64,000 bases of DNA from Gyromitra esculenta (GCA_038503075.1 JBCAML010000015.1:1426001-1490000); one strand, 5' to 3'; shown: positions 38,070 to 49,846, counted from the first letter of the stretch. Program-made: numbers and translations. Notes: generated by a model not told the origin, from the letters alone.

Positions 38070-38204
38070 TACCGTGTTGCCCAGGGTATCGAGAATCTGG
38101 TGTTGCGAGAGCCCCCACACAAATTCAACGCCTTAAACAGATTTAGCCCATCAGGGTGCTGGTTCTTGCAACACCGAATTCTCGTGGTTCTGGGCAGCAC
38201 GGTA
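38070..38204. repeat. inverted repeat, ~45-bp arms
   Basis: Arms at 38070-38114 and 38161-38204 (TACCGTGTTGCCCAG with CTGGGCAGCACGGTA) are separated by about 45 bases. It resembles a decayed foldback element. No coding content. Confidence 0.6.
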
Positions 38205-38551
38205 CTAAGAAACTGAAGCATCTAGCTTTCGCCTTGTTTGTCAACTAATTTCGTCGAGTGACCAGGAGCGACTGCACTTATTGTTCATGTCCATGAACAA
38301 TATTAAGCCATCACCAAACACTTGAAGAAAAAGTTGCACTTTTGGAACGGCTTCTCGATCTTTCCAAGCGTTGCTACGTGTTCGCTCTCGCACCAATGGA
38401 TGATGGGCGAGGTGAGATCCCACGCCGTTCATGTTTAGGTTCCATCCCTCCCCTCTTCTTTCTTTCTTGGGTGGGAATTGAGGCGGATGGTGATGTACCA
38501 GCGCTTAGTGTGAACTTGATAGCCCGATCCTAGCAGAATACCGTTCGAAAT

Positions 38552-39017
38552 TGAGAAAACCTTTCCAATGCCAGCGTGCTGGCCAAACACCATTAGAATA
38601 CCATCCAACACCGAGCGCAACCAGAGACACACGGAACCCCTCCGCCTATCACATAAACAGCCCTGCTATTGATCAAAATCCCTAGATTTAGTAACACTTC
38701 GAGCACATCGTCTCCCCAAGCTTCTCCCCAAGCTCCAGCTGCCCCAGCTGCCCCAAATGCGCCTCGCTTAAACCAAACAATGTCCGGCAGGACCATACAC
38801 GCTGACCTAAAGGGTTCCCATCGCTAAATGCATCTAATTATTACTTGTTTAATTTAATTTGTTCAAACCCTTAGGCTTGGGGAGTAGGAATAATATGGTG
38901 GTGCGCTGTGTGTGCGGTTTAGGCAGAGGGTTCCGTGTGTCTCTGGTTGTGCTCGGTGTTGGATGGTGTTCTAAAGGTGTTTGTGGATAGTACGCTTGCA
39001 TTGAAAAGGTTTTCTCG
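38552..39017. repeat. inverted repeat, ~100-bp arms
   Basis: Arms at about 38552-38650 and 38917-39017 share TTCCGTGTGTCTCTGGTTG, then GCTCGGTGTTGGATGGT and the GAAAAGGTTTTCTC end in inverted orientation, with a ~265-bp spacer. Differences are largely transitions. Probably a degraded DNA transposon end pair. Confidence 0.65.
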
Positions 39018-40400
39018 TCTGGTTATTTTTGTTACTCACGAAATATCACGCGCGTGCAATGTTTTCGCCGTCGCTCCATCGGTAGAATTAGTTAGAATCG
39101 TGTAGCCCCCGTGCGAGAAAAGTCCTAGCACCCCATCTAACTAGCGAGACGGCCACGAGGCAACGGCGAACAAGGGTTGTAAGGGCCAAGCACTAAACCA
39201 GCAATGGTAATTTCCGACCGGACCCCTGTTTGCCATCAGACAGGATTCGCCGTCCCCCGTGAGCGACTGCACTGGGTGACAGTGACTGTGCCGGGTGTCA
39301 AGACTTCTCTTACACGCGGTCGAGGGCCCTTGAGCCCGAGTGGCAGGCAAGCAGGCAAGCAGGCAGGTCCTCGATGTGGGGTGGGGCACACAGACGGGCT
39401 CTAGGAAGTCAAGAACGCGTAAGTGTTTGCTGTCTCTGCCTGTAGCCGCCATGGTCCAACACAAGGGTTCTACGCAAGGAGTGAATCAGCGAACGTATAG
39501 CCGCTGGGAGATGATCGCTATCGAAAGGCTATGCCCAAAGTCGTCGTCCTGTATCTAGAGTATGGAATTGCGAGCGCATACCCTTCTGCCCACATGGTAC
39601 CTACCAAAGCTTGAAATGGTCTGAATCCTTTTCACGTCGTAGCTTTCTGTCACACATGGGATTTATACCGGAAACAGATACATACGTATAGCTGGGGTGG
39701 GAAGGAGAGCCCTCCTATCACAGCTTAAGCCCGACTCGACCTCTCGAGAACAGCAATGAACCAGTGAAGGACCTACTGGCAGGGCTCGATCAATGATGTG
39801 GGTGAACCCATTGTTCATCCCGCTTCTTACCGTGATGGCCAGAGTCTCCTTAAATCGAGTTACCTATTAAGACGGCTTGATGAAGTGGTACCTATAGCTA
39901 GATGTGGTGAAATGATCTACGAAGTGACGTCCGCGTGCTTGAAATGAAGGAATGGGTAAACGGAAGGGTGCCCGCATCTGACCTTGGCGTGGAGGAGCTG
40001 TGGCGGTAGCGAGAGCCTTCCAGTCTGGGGCACCTAGCACATCTCCAATCTAGCTCATCTCCAATCTAGCGAATCAGATCGCTCACTTGCATGTTCCAAC
40101 TATATATCCATTCTTCTCTCCCGAATTGGTTTCTGAACAGTCGGGCCTGCATCATCGGCATCCGAAAGGGGTGAGGGCGATGAAAACTCTTTCACTTGCA
40201 TCACAGCATCAGCCATCGACCAGGCGGAGATTAGTGGCAGAAAGGTGGCTGTGTAGCACGGCCTAGAGCGCACCCATGTCGTCTTGTTCTTGTCTATATA
40301 CGTGTAGCTATCCCCACACTGCCTCGTTCCATGCTCCTCCGTGCTCCACATCTCCACCCCATCCCATTTCGGTTTTTGCAGCACTCCGGTCCCATCCACA

Positions 40401-42310
40401 ATGGATTCAGTTCGCAAATCTCTCAACAAACTTCGAGAATTTTCGGCTCATTACCACAGATGCTTCTTGCCAGACGGCTATTTAGCATCTGTTTTGACTA
40501 GAGAGGTGATCCACAGCCTCCTGAGCGAGGCCCATGTCATCAGTCCCGAGGATCTCCCACAAACGGTCGATGAAGTCCATTCAAAGGCTTCAAAAGTGTT
40601 TGCAACGCTGGTGCTGATGGAAAGTGACGGAGTGCTGATCAAGCGCTTTCTTAATAGAAGGCTATACGACAATAAACTTCCATTCAACCTGCAGGACTTG
40701 AATTCAGACGCGGGCTTGAAAGCACAGGGCGAGAAATGGATTGAAGAATTTATTTACAAACAACATATGTTTTTGGCTCCCGTTTTTCGAAAAGGAGCAA
40801 GCCATGACTCGATGAACTCAAAGTACATTCTCCCCTTTAAAAAAGAAGAAATAATCGGTCAGGGAGCATACGGGGTGGTCTACAAGATGCAGATTCACGC
40901 GAACCATCAGCGTTTGCAAGTGTCACCGAACGGGAAGTTTGAGGTACGTCCAGAGCGCAAGTCCTTACGTCGAAACCCTCTCCCACATATACCTCGTTTA
41001 TGACTGACGGTCAACTCAAGGCCGAATGGTTTGCTCGAAAGGAATTCAAAATCACCCCCGACTGCAGGAAAACGTTCGAGAGAGAGAAGAGCGTGATGCG
41101 GCAGTTGCTTAAACTGGAGCACCCCAATATCGTGCCACTCCTAGCTACCTATTCACATGATGACCACTTCAACATGATCTTCCCTCTCGCGGACATGACA
41201 CTTCACGACTACCTTCGCTTAGATGACGATAAACTCTCCGGTTGCGATGGACCCGTAACGCCTTTGTTCCAAAGAGTTTATGACCTCGCTAAAGCGCTGT
41301 GCCACATCCATAACTTTGAAATCGTTGAAGATGGAAAGGAGTTTAAGTTTCTAGGATATCACCATGACCTCAAACCCAAGAACATCTTAGTCCAGAACGG
41401 AAAATTCCTGATCGCAGACTTTGGGCTCGCTAATCTGAAGAAAATCGACCAATCGTCGAAAACAGCATTAAGGATGAGCACGGGGGCATATAGTCCACCA
41501 GAAGCAGTACGCGAGGATGTTGGCCGGGCATATGATATTTGGTCATTTGGGTGTGTGCTGGCCGAAATTGTAACATTTGCAGCTAAAGGCGCCGAAGGAG
41601 TCGAAAAATTCGGCAGAGACCGAACCACGATGGTAGCTCTAGGTATCGAGAACGACTACTTCCACGACGGGGCGAAAGTTAAACCGGAAATCTTACAGCA
41701 TTTTGACGAGCTTCGATCACTTGCAACTGGTCCATTGAAAACGGTTGTCCCTCGAATCCTTGGACTGGTAGAGAAGATGTTAGAACCCGACGCCAGTCAA
41801 AGGCCGCTGTTAGGAGATGTTATAGCAATGTTTAAAGATATTCTGAATACGCCGGATTATTCTTCCTCGTCTCTAGGCTTGAGCTACGATGCTCCCACAT
41901 CTCTGCAACCTCACCAAGCTGAAGACTTTTCAACTCCGCGTATCTCCTTGCTTTCAACGTTTCCGTGCTCGAATCGGCTAGTATCTGGTCCATTTGATCT
42001 TACGTCGAATCAACCCTCTGTCGAAGAAACGGCACCAGTCTCGTGGGACTTTTCAGAGAAACCTGACACAGAGGACTTAACAACCCCTACAAATATATCA
42101 GAAAAGGGGCGACCAAGACCAGTAAACAACAAGCGGGGAGCGATTTCTCTTTTATGGGGGATGTTTTGCTTCAGTGTATTCTGGGTCTTACAAACCGTAA
42201 AACAGAACAACGACGAATCCACGCACTCCGCCAACGAGGAATACCTCTACATTACGTACAGCCGTAACACTGCAATCGAAATATCAGAAAAATCTCAACC
42301 AGCACCATAA
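40401..42310 (+). CDS. protein kinase with conserved N-terminal domain and C-terminal membrane segment (paralogue 1)
   Basis: Predicted Ser/Thr kinase, 610 residues, exons 40401-40943 and 41021-42310. Residues ~10-150 form a domain shared with the two paralogues in this window (FLPDGYLASVL, VHSKASKVFATL, LYDNKLPF, QHMFLAPVF); I cannot name it. The kinase domain follows: Gly loop IGQGAYGVV (152-160), a ~25-residue N-lobe insert (IHANHQRL...), beta-3 Lys188 in FARKEF, catalytic loop HHDLKPKNIL with Asp297 and Asn302 (His instead of Arg in HRD), ADFG with Asp314, and SPPEA in the APE position. The key residues for activity are present. After ~470 comes a Ser/Thr/Pro-rich tail, then a hydrophobic segment SLLWGMFCFSVFWVLQTV ~25-40 residues from the end, so it may be membrane-anchored. 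The intron sits in the kinase N-lobe, at the same place as in 53464-55172. Confidence 0.9.
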
Positions 42311-43620
42311 TTACCCTTAATCTGCTTAGTTCAATCTGGTTAGTTGGTCTTTGTCTCGTGTAGCAGGAGCGGTAGGAACGCCCCTTTCGGGTAGAGTCTG
42401 ATCAATCAACCTTTCCGGTGCCCTACTGAATGACGTAATTAACGATTTGATTACAGATTCCAAGATATAGGTCACAAGAAGGTCAATAATTAGTCGATCA
42501 CACCCACCCACGCCAATGCCTACAGCCCTCACCCACTCCACCCAAAACGCATGAGCACCCCCGCCACCTCCTTTCCTGGAAAATTAGTACATGCTGGACG
42601 TGTACTCATAGACCCGTATCGTACGGACCCAAAAGGACAAAGCATGAATTTATTCGCTCTTAAGACAACCAAGTCACGGAATTCTTGCGATGGCGGTGTT
42701 GTTGTGAACCCTGAGAAGCAGCGCGGAAGAAGCATGAGGAGGTCGAACAGCGCTCGGAGAAGACTAAGGAACTTTGGAGAGGCAACCTCAGGGGACACAT
42801 GTAGGGATTTTTGAGAATGGTTAGATATAGACAGGAGGAGGGTCTGGACAGGGTCTGGACGTTACGTAGTCATTGGAGGAGAGTTGTAGGCACACGATTT
42901 GGGGCGTTGAATAAGAATTGACGGTTCAAGAGATAGGGAATATCAAATTTGTGAGTTTTTACTTTTGTTTTCCATAAGATGGTAGGGTTAGTTACTGACT
43001 TTTTATAGTGGATTTATTTCTTCTTTTTCTCTTTTTTTTAAATTTCTTTATATGTTTTTTCTCTACCCCTTTTCCTTGAACGTATGGTTTAGAGATTTCA
43101 GTGTCCGGCTTAAGCAATATTTATGTACTACGTATTTTGACATTTTGGTTGGGCGATGGCAGCATATATGCGCTCACTATAGTTTTAGCTTGATTCTCCA
43201 GATATCCTATGTTTTTTTGTGATTATTTTGCATAAATTTCCTAAGAGGCTACATTTAACTATATATGAAGTAAAAATCAATTTCTTAGTTTCAAAATCAT
43301 CTTTTATCCGTAAACGGAAATGTATTATTTTACCAATTACATATATTCCTAACTGACCGTTGCAAGGAAACCCCTTTTTGGCTAGCTACCTAGTAGAGAA
43401 ATTTGTGCTATAGGCTGAATTTATCCAATCACAGCATGACAGAGAGCCGGGTTAAGGCAAAACGATTCCTTGCACGGGAATCTGTGTGGACGAAATCGAG
43501 ATCTTAGGGCTGCATCTTCCCAGAGATCTCGCAAAGCGGCATTGACGGGAAAACCACAGAACCGGAATAAAGCGGAGAGGCTAAAGTTAGCACCTGCATA
43601 ATCTGCAAAAGCGATCATCT

Positions 43621-43748
43621 ACTTGCTTACCAGGAGAAGAATCCGGAGACAGGGGTTGTATGGCTTTAATGCCAATAGCATCGGGCACGATTCCGTAGCA
43701 TACAAAGCCACACCCCATGTTTCCGAGTTCTTCTACTGGTGGACAAGC
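43621..43748. mobile_element. ~130-bp MITE-like element, copy 1
   Basis: Begins ACTTGCTTACCAGGAGAAGA and ends with its inverted partner (TTCTTCTACTGGTGGACAAG). Its middle contains AATGCCAATAGCATCGGGCA, identical to the element at 49847-49976. No coding sequence. Confidence 0.75.
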
Positions 43749-43838
43749 ACACCCGAATTCCTTGAGTGGTAAAGAAGGAGTAAAATTAATGCTACAGAGG
43801 TCCCCCCCGGCCTGATGGCGGAACTAGTGATCAGTTGG

Positions 43839-43884
43839 CGATAGGGATCGAATGTGTAATAATACCGTATCGTAATGTATCGTA
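43839..43884. repeat. end fragment of the 33-kb repeat family
   Basis: GATAGGGATCG followed by GTAATAATACCGTATCGTAA matches, in reverse orientation, the right end of the element at 33056-33446. Only the terminal part is recognisable here. Confidence 0.55.
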
Positions 43885-44297
43885 TTTTCATGCACCACAC
43901 GGTATTACATATAAAATAAAACACGGAGGATAACATATATACGAACTACTATTAATCCAGTCTGGGTAAGGGTTTCCAGGCAAGATTCTAGGCATTACGA
44001 TCCCCGATCAGCCAAATGCGAGAGCACAGATTCTGACAAGGAAACTAACTGCATGTAGCTTATATCCAGTAGGGTAACCAGTTTTTGTCGAATAAGAAAC
44101 ACAGCCGACCCTCCTAGCGTTTGGCTAATAAGGAATACCTAGTACTAGGTAAAAAGAGACTGGATCAGGTGCTTGTGATGCCAGAATCGATGTGAGCCAC
44201 GTGATGGATTTGACTAATCAAAAATGAATCCGAATTATTTGCCCGTTGACCAGCCCGTGGCTCGGATTAGTTCTAGCGTCATAGGTCTCGTTAGCGG

Positions 44298-44351
44298 GTA
44301 CTCGTGATCTAGGGTAAGAACCCGAAAACATGGGTGGTGAGTTTGTATGTG
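44298..44351. mobile_element. partial MITE-like element, copy 2 (left end only)
   Basis: GTACTCGTGATCTAGGG and CCCGAAAACATGGG match the left half of the element at 47082-47212. The inverted right half is missing, so the copy is truncated. Confidence 0.6.
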
Positions 44352-44739
44352 TTTTCTGGTTCGCATGCCTGTTGACAGGCGGCGGTGCAGCTCTTTTCTC
44401 GAGGGCCTGGAGCTCGTTTAAATCCCAACACTAGTATTCTCCATCCTTTGCCGTTTTTCGGGAGCCATAGAGCAAAACAAAAATTGGCTGCGCTTACTCA
44501 TCATCAAAAAAAGAGGGGTCTGCGTTGATGTGCGCGTGGGACACTTTACGCACTGGACGAGCTGGGGGCTTATATAGACGCATCACGGTCACGCTCCTGT
44601 CACGCTGCTTTCAAAGTGTATGAATATGTGCGATATTGTCAATTCTCTATATCTACTAAGCTATTTACATATATGGCACTCTGCGCTCTCCGCTCTCCGC
44701 TCGCCCACCCACCCCCCTCTCTGCTGCCCCGCAGTCAAA

Positions 44740-45030
44740 CAAGCTCTCAAGGAGCCGCCCAAGCAGGCGGTATAGAGCTCCTAGGGCATTGGATCCTGCA
44801 GTGGAACAGACGCCATATAGAGCTTCCTAGGGGGGTCGATCCTGCTGTCGAACGGGGTCTATATGGCCGTTCTAGGGAAGTTGCTAGGGGGGTCGCTAGG
44901 GAGGTCGATCCTGCTGTCGAACGGGTTCAATATGGGCGTCCCAGCGCAGCCAAGCAGGCAGTATATGGGTATCTCTAGAGGGATTCCTATGGCTGTCGAT
45001 CTAGCAGTCATACAGGTGGTATAGGAGGCG
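44740..45030 (+). repeat. degenerate tandem repeat, ~60-bp unit
   Basis: Units built around GTCGATCCTGCTGTCGAACG followed by TATATGG and a CGTTCTAGGG-like block, repeated with drift. In one plus-strand frame they read as repeated VDPAV-ER-x2-YGR peptide motifs, but the frame is broken by stops, so it is either a decayed repeat-protein gene or a minisatellite. Confidence 0.6.
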
Positions 45031-45229
45031 CCCAAGGCCGAGGGGTGCAGGGACACTGAACGACAGCAACATACAACCTGGAGACCTGTTAGCGAAGTTC
45101 TCCGAGGTAGGAGCAGAAGGACAAGCAGGAGTTTGGAGGTGTGGCTCATATAAGAGAAATGTTGGTTGGAGGCGTGGGTGAGGTCATAGTGAAGCAGCCG
45201 AGGAAGGGACTAGGGTTCGGACTTGGAAG

Positions 45230-45420
45230 AATCCGACCGAGGCAGCTATTGGGCGTATGGGCGTATCAGCGTATTGAACGTACTAGGCGTACTGACGTAC
45301 TAGGTGCGAATTTGGGCAGCATGTGGGACGTACCGACGTACCGGGCGCAAATAGACGCGCTGGTTTCTCATACTAGCAACGTCCTAGGGGTGTAAACGTA
45401 CCTGGACGCATATAGGCGCA
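45230..45420. repeat. degenerate GCGTA/CGTAC short tandem repeats
   Basis: A ~190-bp stretch crowded with GCGTAT, GCGTACT, ACGTACT and GACGTACCG motifs about 10-15 bases apart. It has the look of an old minisatellite and borders the previous repeat. Confidence 0.55.
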
Positions 45421-46108
45421 CAGAGTTTGGGCAGTGCGCGTGGGCGCTTGCCCATGCGTCCACGCGCAGTCCGGTTTTTGCTAATGTGTATAGCTCTGTA
45501 TTGCTTAAGATAAATACATATAGATAGTTTCAAGCCTTATTTCACCTATACGCTGTGTTTATTTTTTCGCTGTGAGATACTAGTAATCCTCAGAGACACT
45601 AATGCATCTGTTTGTTTTAATCACTAGCTTCATGTTATTGATCGTAGATGTTAGTACTTGTTAGTTGGCGCGCAAATTGGTCTTTATAGTAGAATCATTA
45701 ATTATCACTCGCATAACGGCCACAATACTAGTATACGTAGTATCACAATTGTGACCCATATAATTACTTCATATCTACTACTTTTAAGCCCTTATTAAGA
45801 GCATCAGCAAGGAAAATTTTCTTGTTAAGTGCTATGGGTGATAGATAAATCACAAAGTAAGAGTTCAAGTTAGTTAGACCGTTCACAACTATTGCAACAA
45901 ATCTTAAAAAGTAACTTCGAACTATCAAAGTAATATACTCATACCAAACTAGATTGGTTTAGATATACTCAAATCATGTCATTGCTATCTTGGAAATATA
46001 TTAAAATATTATATATAAAGCAAGAATTGATTTTAATATGACGGGGCAGGCCTAAGAATGATTACTACATAGATAGATAGATAGATTCATCATACACGTG
46101 CACGTGCA

Positions 46109-46370
46109 CGCATCCAACCCGTAGGTTATGGCGGTCGCACCAAAGCTAACCTAAAACAAAAACAAAAACAAAAACAAAAAAAAAGTAAAAAAAAATAAAT
46201 AAGATAAAAATAAAAATAAATAAAAATAAATAAGATAAAAATAAAAATAAATAAAAATAAATAAAAATAAATAAAAATAAATAAAAATAAATAAGATAAA
46301 AATAAAAATAAATAAAAATAAAAAAATAAAAAAATAAAAAAATAAAAAATAAAAAATAAAACTAAAACCA
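46109..46370. repeat. shared 32-bp core plus A-rich tract
   Basis: The core at 46109-46140 (CATCCAACCCGTAGGTTATG within it) recurs at 57279-57310 and, shorter, at 58838-58865. Here it follows a GATA run and is followed by ~215 bases of AAAAC and AAATAA units (46150-46370). The AAATAA tract gives long spurious Phe/Leu/Tyr frames on the minus strand. The layout resembles the A-rich tail of a retroposon, but no internal promoter or coding body is clear. Confidence 0.6.
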
Positions 46371-47081
46371 ATAACCAACCATAACTCGATAAAACACCCC
46401 ACTTCCATCCACTTTAACTAATGACCAATAAAAACATTCTGTCGTACAATCTTGCTACTGTCCACTTCCTCTGTCTGTTCAATTTTTACTCTCTTTCTAG
46501 CTCGCCAAATCCCCAACCTAGTTCTCTGTCCTCTTTTATCTCTTCCCCCCTCATACGTCTTGCAATTTCTTTAAACTCCTTCCAGATCTTGACCGCCCAT
46601 TCTATCCCATCTTCTGTATAGAGTATGATTACTACATATGTACATGTAGTATATAAGGCTAAGTAAGGCTAAATAAGGTTAAATAAGATAAAATTATCGT
46701 AACTTATATATGTCTATATTCCTTGATACAGGAGCATAGCTATGTACAACTATTTATCACCTTAGAATGCGATTGATTCCTGCACTCTGTATATATTTCA
46801 CGCCCATTGTGCCAAGATATTCTGGGTCACGTGTAAAAATCGTTCTTCACCCAGACATCATCAACTAAACACCAAAAATGATTAAAATAAATCAGATAAA
46901 CTATCCAGAAGTTCTAAAAGCTCCCCTTTTCATATATCTAGATTGTCGCTAATACTAAAAAAAAGATTGATGTGTTCCACCTTTGGCTGTACAGGCTGTC
47001 CTCAATGCCCAGCGCCCTAGATATCGCTCTGATGGGAGCAGAGAACGCTGCCCCCATTTTGGGAGCATGGCAGGGGTGTAG

Positions 47082-47212
47082 TACTCGTGATCCGGGGTAT
47101 GGACCTGAAAACATGGGGTGTGTGGCTTTGTATTCTATGGAGTCATGCACGGATATTTCGCCATACAAATTCACCAACCATGTTTTCAGGTTCATACCCT
47201 GGACCACGAGTA
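47082..47212. mobile_element. ~130-bp MITE-like element, copy 3
   Basis: TACTCGTGATCCGGGGTATG at the left pairs with CATACCCTGGACCACGAGTA at the right. The interior GGGGTGTGTGGCTTTGTAT is shared with the elements at 43621 and 49847, although the outer ends differ, so the two end types seem to be branches of one family. Confidence 0.75.
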
Positions 47213-47843
47213 TATAGGTGGGAAAGTAAATCTATTTCCTCTAAAAGCAGTTACGTGAGGGGTTTTGTTACCCAGCTTACCGTGTTTTGTGCAGTGGCGA
47301 GATTATGCAAGGGCGGGAACTGACCAAATAGGGTCTGAGGGGGTGGGTGGGTAGTGGGTTAAGTAAATGTCATCAGGATCGCCTTTACTTCGCGCTGCTC
47401 GTGCTCTGGCATAAGTACCTAAAAATGCTTTTTGGTGGCAACGTTTTTTAATTCGTTCCGCAGCAACATTTCAAAATTTGGTTGGCCAAACCCTTGCCCT
47501 TTTTTTCAGCACAAGTACGTCGTCGTGAGGCTTTCACATGCTCAAATCTAATCGATCACACCAACCAGCATACTTCATGTGGTTAGTTCTCGCTATTGCG
47601 CAATCTCGCCGCGGCACAAAACACGGTACATTTCTGAAGAGAAAACTCCCAATAATAGTTGGCCAACATTGCCACATCTTATTCTAACCTCTTAGCCCGT
47701 TGTCGGTTCTCGTCGGTTCTCGTCAGTTTATGCGGTATGCGGTATGCGGTATGCAGCATTCTGATATTCCTTATAATCCCTTAATAAACCATTCTTCGCA
47801 GTAGTGTACAATAGCTTCCTCAACAAACAATTTCATCAAACTG

Positions 47844-48398
47844 ATGACTTCCCCTCGAAGATCTCTCCTAGCACCTTCCCGAGCTTCTCTAAAACGCGCT
47901 CGCCAAACCTCAAGCATTCATAGGTACTTTGTACCAGATGGAGACCTAGAACCTGTCTTGATTAAAGAAGTGATCTGGTGTATCCTAAGTAGCGGTCTTG
48001 TGACTGGCCCCGAGGCTGAGCTCACTGAGATTGTTGATGACGTACATTCGAGGGCATCAAAGGTGTTTGCGATCCTGATCTTGATGGAAGTCACAGAATT
48101 ATTACCTAAGTTTCTTGGCCGGGGGCTCTATGATGATAAACTCCCTTTCGATAAGGGACAACTGATAGATGCTGGGGCTCTAGACGATTCCACCGCCGAA
48201 CGTTTTGTCTTGGAACAGTACGCCTTCCTGGCGCCGATTTTTACCAAAGACGCAGATCATCTTTCGCTCAACTCAAAGCACGTATTCCCTTTTGTTGAAG
48301 ATCAAGAACTCGCCCATGGCGCTTTTGGGGTAGTCTACATGGTCCGAATCCATGCGAAACACCAACGCTTAGAACCTTCAGCAAATGGGCGATATGAG
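47844..48398 (+). pseudogene. kinase paralogue 2, truncated at its first splice donor
   Basis: Starts MTSPRRSLLAPSRASLKRAR and contains the whole shared N-terminal domain (YFVPDGDLEPVL, VHSRASKVFAILILME, LYDDKLPF, EQYAFLAPIF) plus the kinase Gly-loop region, which reads LAHGAFGVVYMVRIHAKHQRL, with the first loop Gly lost. The 185 codons run to GAG|GT, the exact donor site of the intron in the other two paralogues. Nothing downstream encodes the kinase lobe; a 614-bp inverted-repeat element begins 20 bases later and the sequence beyond it is unrelated. Read without splicing, the frame ends after two more codons (VC, then TAA), so a 187-residue protein made of the N-terminal domain alone could still be produced. 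Whether it is expressed cannot be told. No stop or frameshift lies within the 185 codons. Confidence 0.8.
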
Positions 48399-48418
48399 GT
48401 GTGCTAAAGTTAAGCCCT

Positions 48419-49032
48419 CTCTACAAGCGAAGGAAATGCATCAGTAAATGCATCATTTCCCCACCTATTACTTTGTGTGGGTAAGTCGTCTGTAAAGACA
48501 TCAGTAAAGTCGCTGGTAAATGTATATTTATGTGGGAAAGTCGTCAGTAAATGTGTCATGTTTGCTATGCAGATATATATGGGAAATGCATCAGTAAATG
48601 TGTATTTAGGGAAAACGGTGACTTTCCTAGGCTTACTTTCAATAAAAAAACAAAACAAAAGCTAGGCTCATGGGTTGGACCTGTGCTGTTCAGCTGGTAT
48701 ATCAACCTATTTACTAGGTAAGCCAGCTTTCTTACCACCTATACTACCTATTTGATAATCTGTCCCTAAATTCGCATGATTTGACTCAAGAAATGTCGAA
48801 ATAAGTGACTTTTTGACGACTTTCCCGACGACTTTCCCCTTTACAACTTTACAAACGACTTTCCAATTGCTAAGTCGTCTGTAAATGCATAATTTAGTTG
48901 TAAAGTCGTCTGTAAATGTATATTGTGACGCATTTACACAAAACACCCCTTATTAATGCATCATTTTGTGTCATTTCCCATTTCATTTATATGGGCAGAC
49001 CGCCAAATGATGCATTTCCACCGCTTGTAGAG
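48419..49032. mobile_element. 614-bp non-autonomous element with inverted ends and internal short repeats
   Basis: Ends are inverted: CTCTACAAGCGAAGGAAATG at the left, and the complement of CATTTCCACCGCTTGTAGAG at the right. The interior is filled with short repeats of GTCGTCTGTAAA, AAATGCATCA and GACGACTTTCC in both orientations, like subterminal transposase-binding sites. No open frame of note and no transposase. It lies immediately downstream of the truncated kinase. No target duplication is obvious. Confidence 0.75.
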
Positions 49033-49846
49033 GTCTATATACTTGATAATATTTTTCTAGAACTTCCCTATGTGCCCATGGACTCAAGTCTATGTCTCTC
49101 TCTAATACCCGCCCCCAAAGCTACATCCAGAGGACCCTCATATTAGGGCGTTTCTCCAACAATGCATCTTGATCTATCCAGCAAAACAAAACGCAAGGCA
49201 CATACATATCCTTCTCTACATGTTTTAACCCGTTTACCAAGAATATCCGTTTACATAGTATCCTACAAGCTTTTCAGATAGGCCAAAGCGGGTGGGCTAG
49301 CTCATCTTCAAAGATTTGTGTTCAAACTTAGTCCATATCCGAAGAACAGAGTTTAGTGTCCAACACGCGTACATCAAATCACTCTAAACGAAAAAGATCA
49401 CCTTGCATAAGCTAACACGATAGCGAAAGCGATGCACCAACTTGAGCAATTACCAATCATAATTCTTTTACAAACCCATGAACGAGACCAGATGATGCGT
49501 ATAAGTTAAGTGTAGATATATGTGTAGGTACTAATTATTTAGTTCCCTGATGGTACCTGATTCTAGGAGTACTAGTGTCATCCTTTCTGCAGCCGAAAGG
49601 TGAGATCATACAATGTGCGGCAAAAAGGATTGAGAAACCTGGACCTACTAGCAGGGCTTCATGACGAATTCGACCAATGGAGCCTCCCTCGGAGATTTTG
49701 GGGAGCCAATACCAGCCCCGAGCCCTAAGTCTCACATTTATCGATCTTTTTTTTTTTTACCGTACGCTGTAGTGTGAAAGCTGTGGAGTTGATGGAAGTT
49801 AAGGGTTCGTATTTTTTTAATTCGGAGGGAACCATCAACAAATGCT

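Larger units (their letters stand above)
35419..40400. other. intergenic region dense in short inverted repeats
   Basis: 5 kb with no supported gene. It holds three inverted-repeat structures between 37.65 and 39.02 kb (listed separately). A minus-strand frame at 37248-37616 (122 codons) is Pro/Leu/Arg-rich and unrecognised. The last 100 bases before the kinase gene contain ACTATATATCC near 40100, possibly a TATA element. Confidence 0.5.
42311..47843. other. intergenic, transposon-relic and low-complexity region
   Basis: 5.5 kb between kinase paralogues 1 and 2 with no supported gene. Contents listed separately: MITE-like elements at 43621, 44298 and 47082, a copy of the 33-kb repeat end at 43839, degenerate tandem repeats at 44740-45420, and a long A/T-only tract at 46150-46370. 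Confidence 0.55.

Noticed and set aside
46126..46408. Phe/Leu/Tyr-rich minus-strand frames of 81-85 codons
   Set aside because: They are translations of an AAATAA/AAAAC simple repeat, not membrane proteins.
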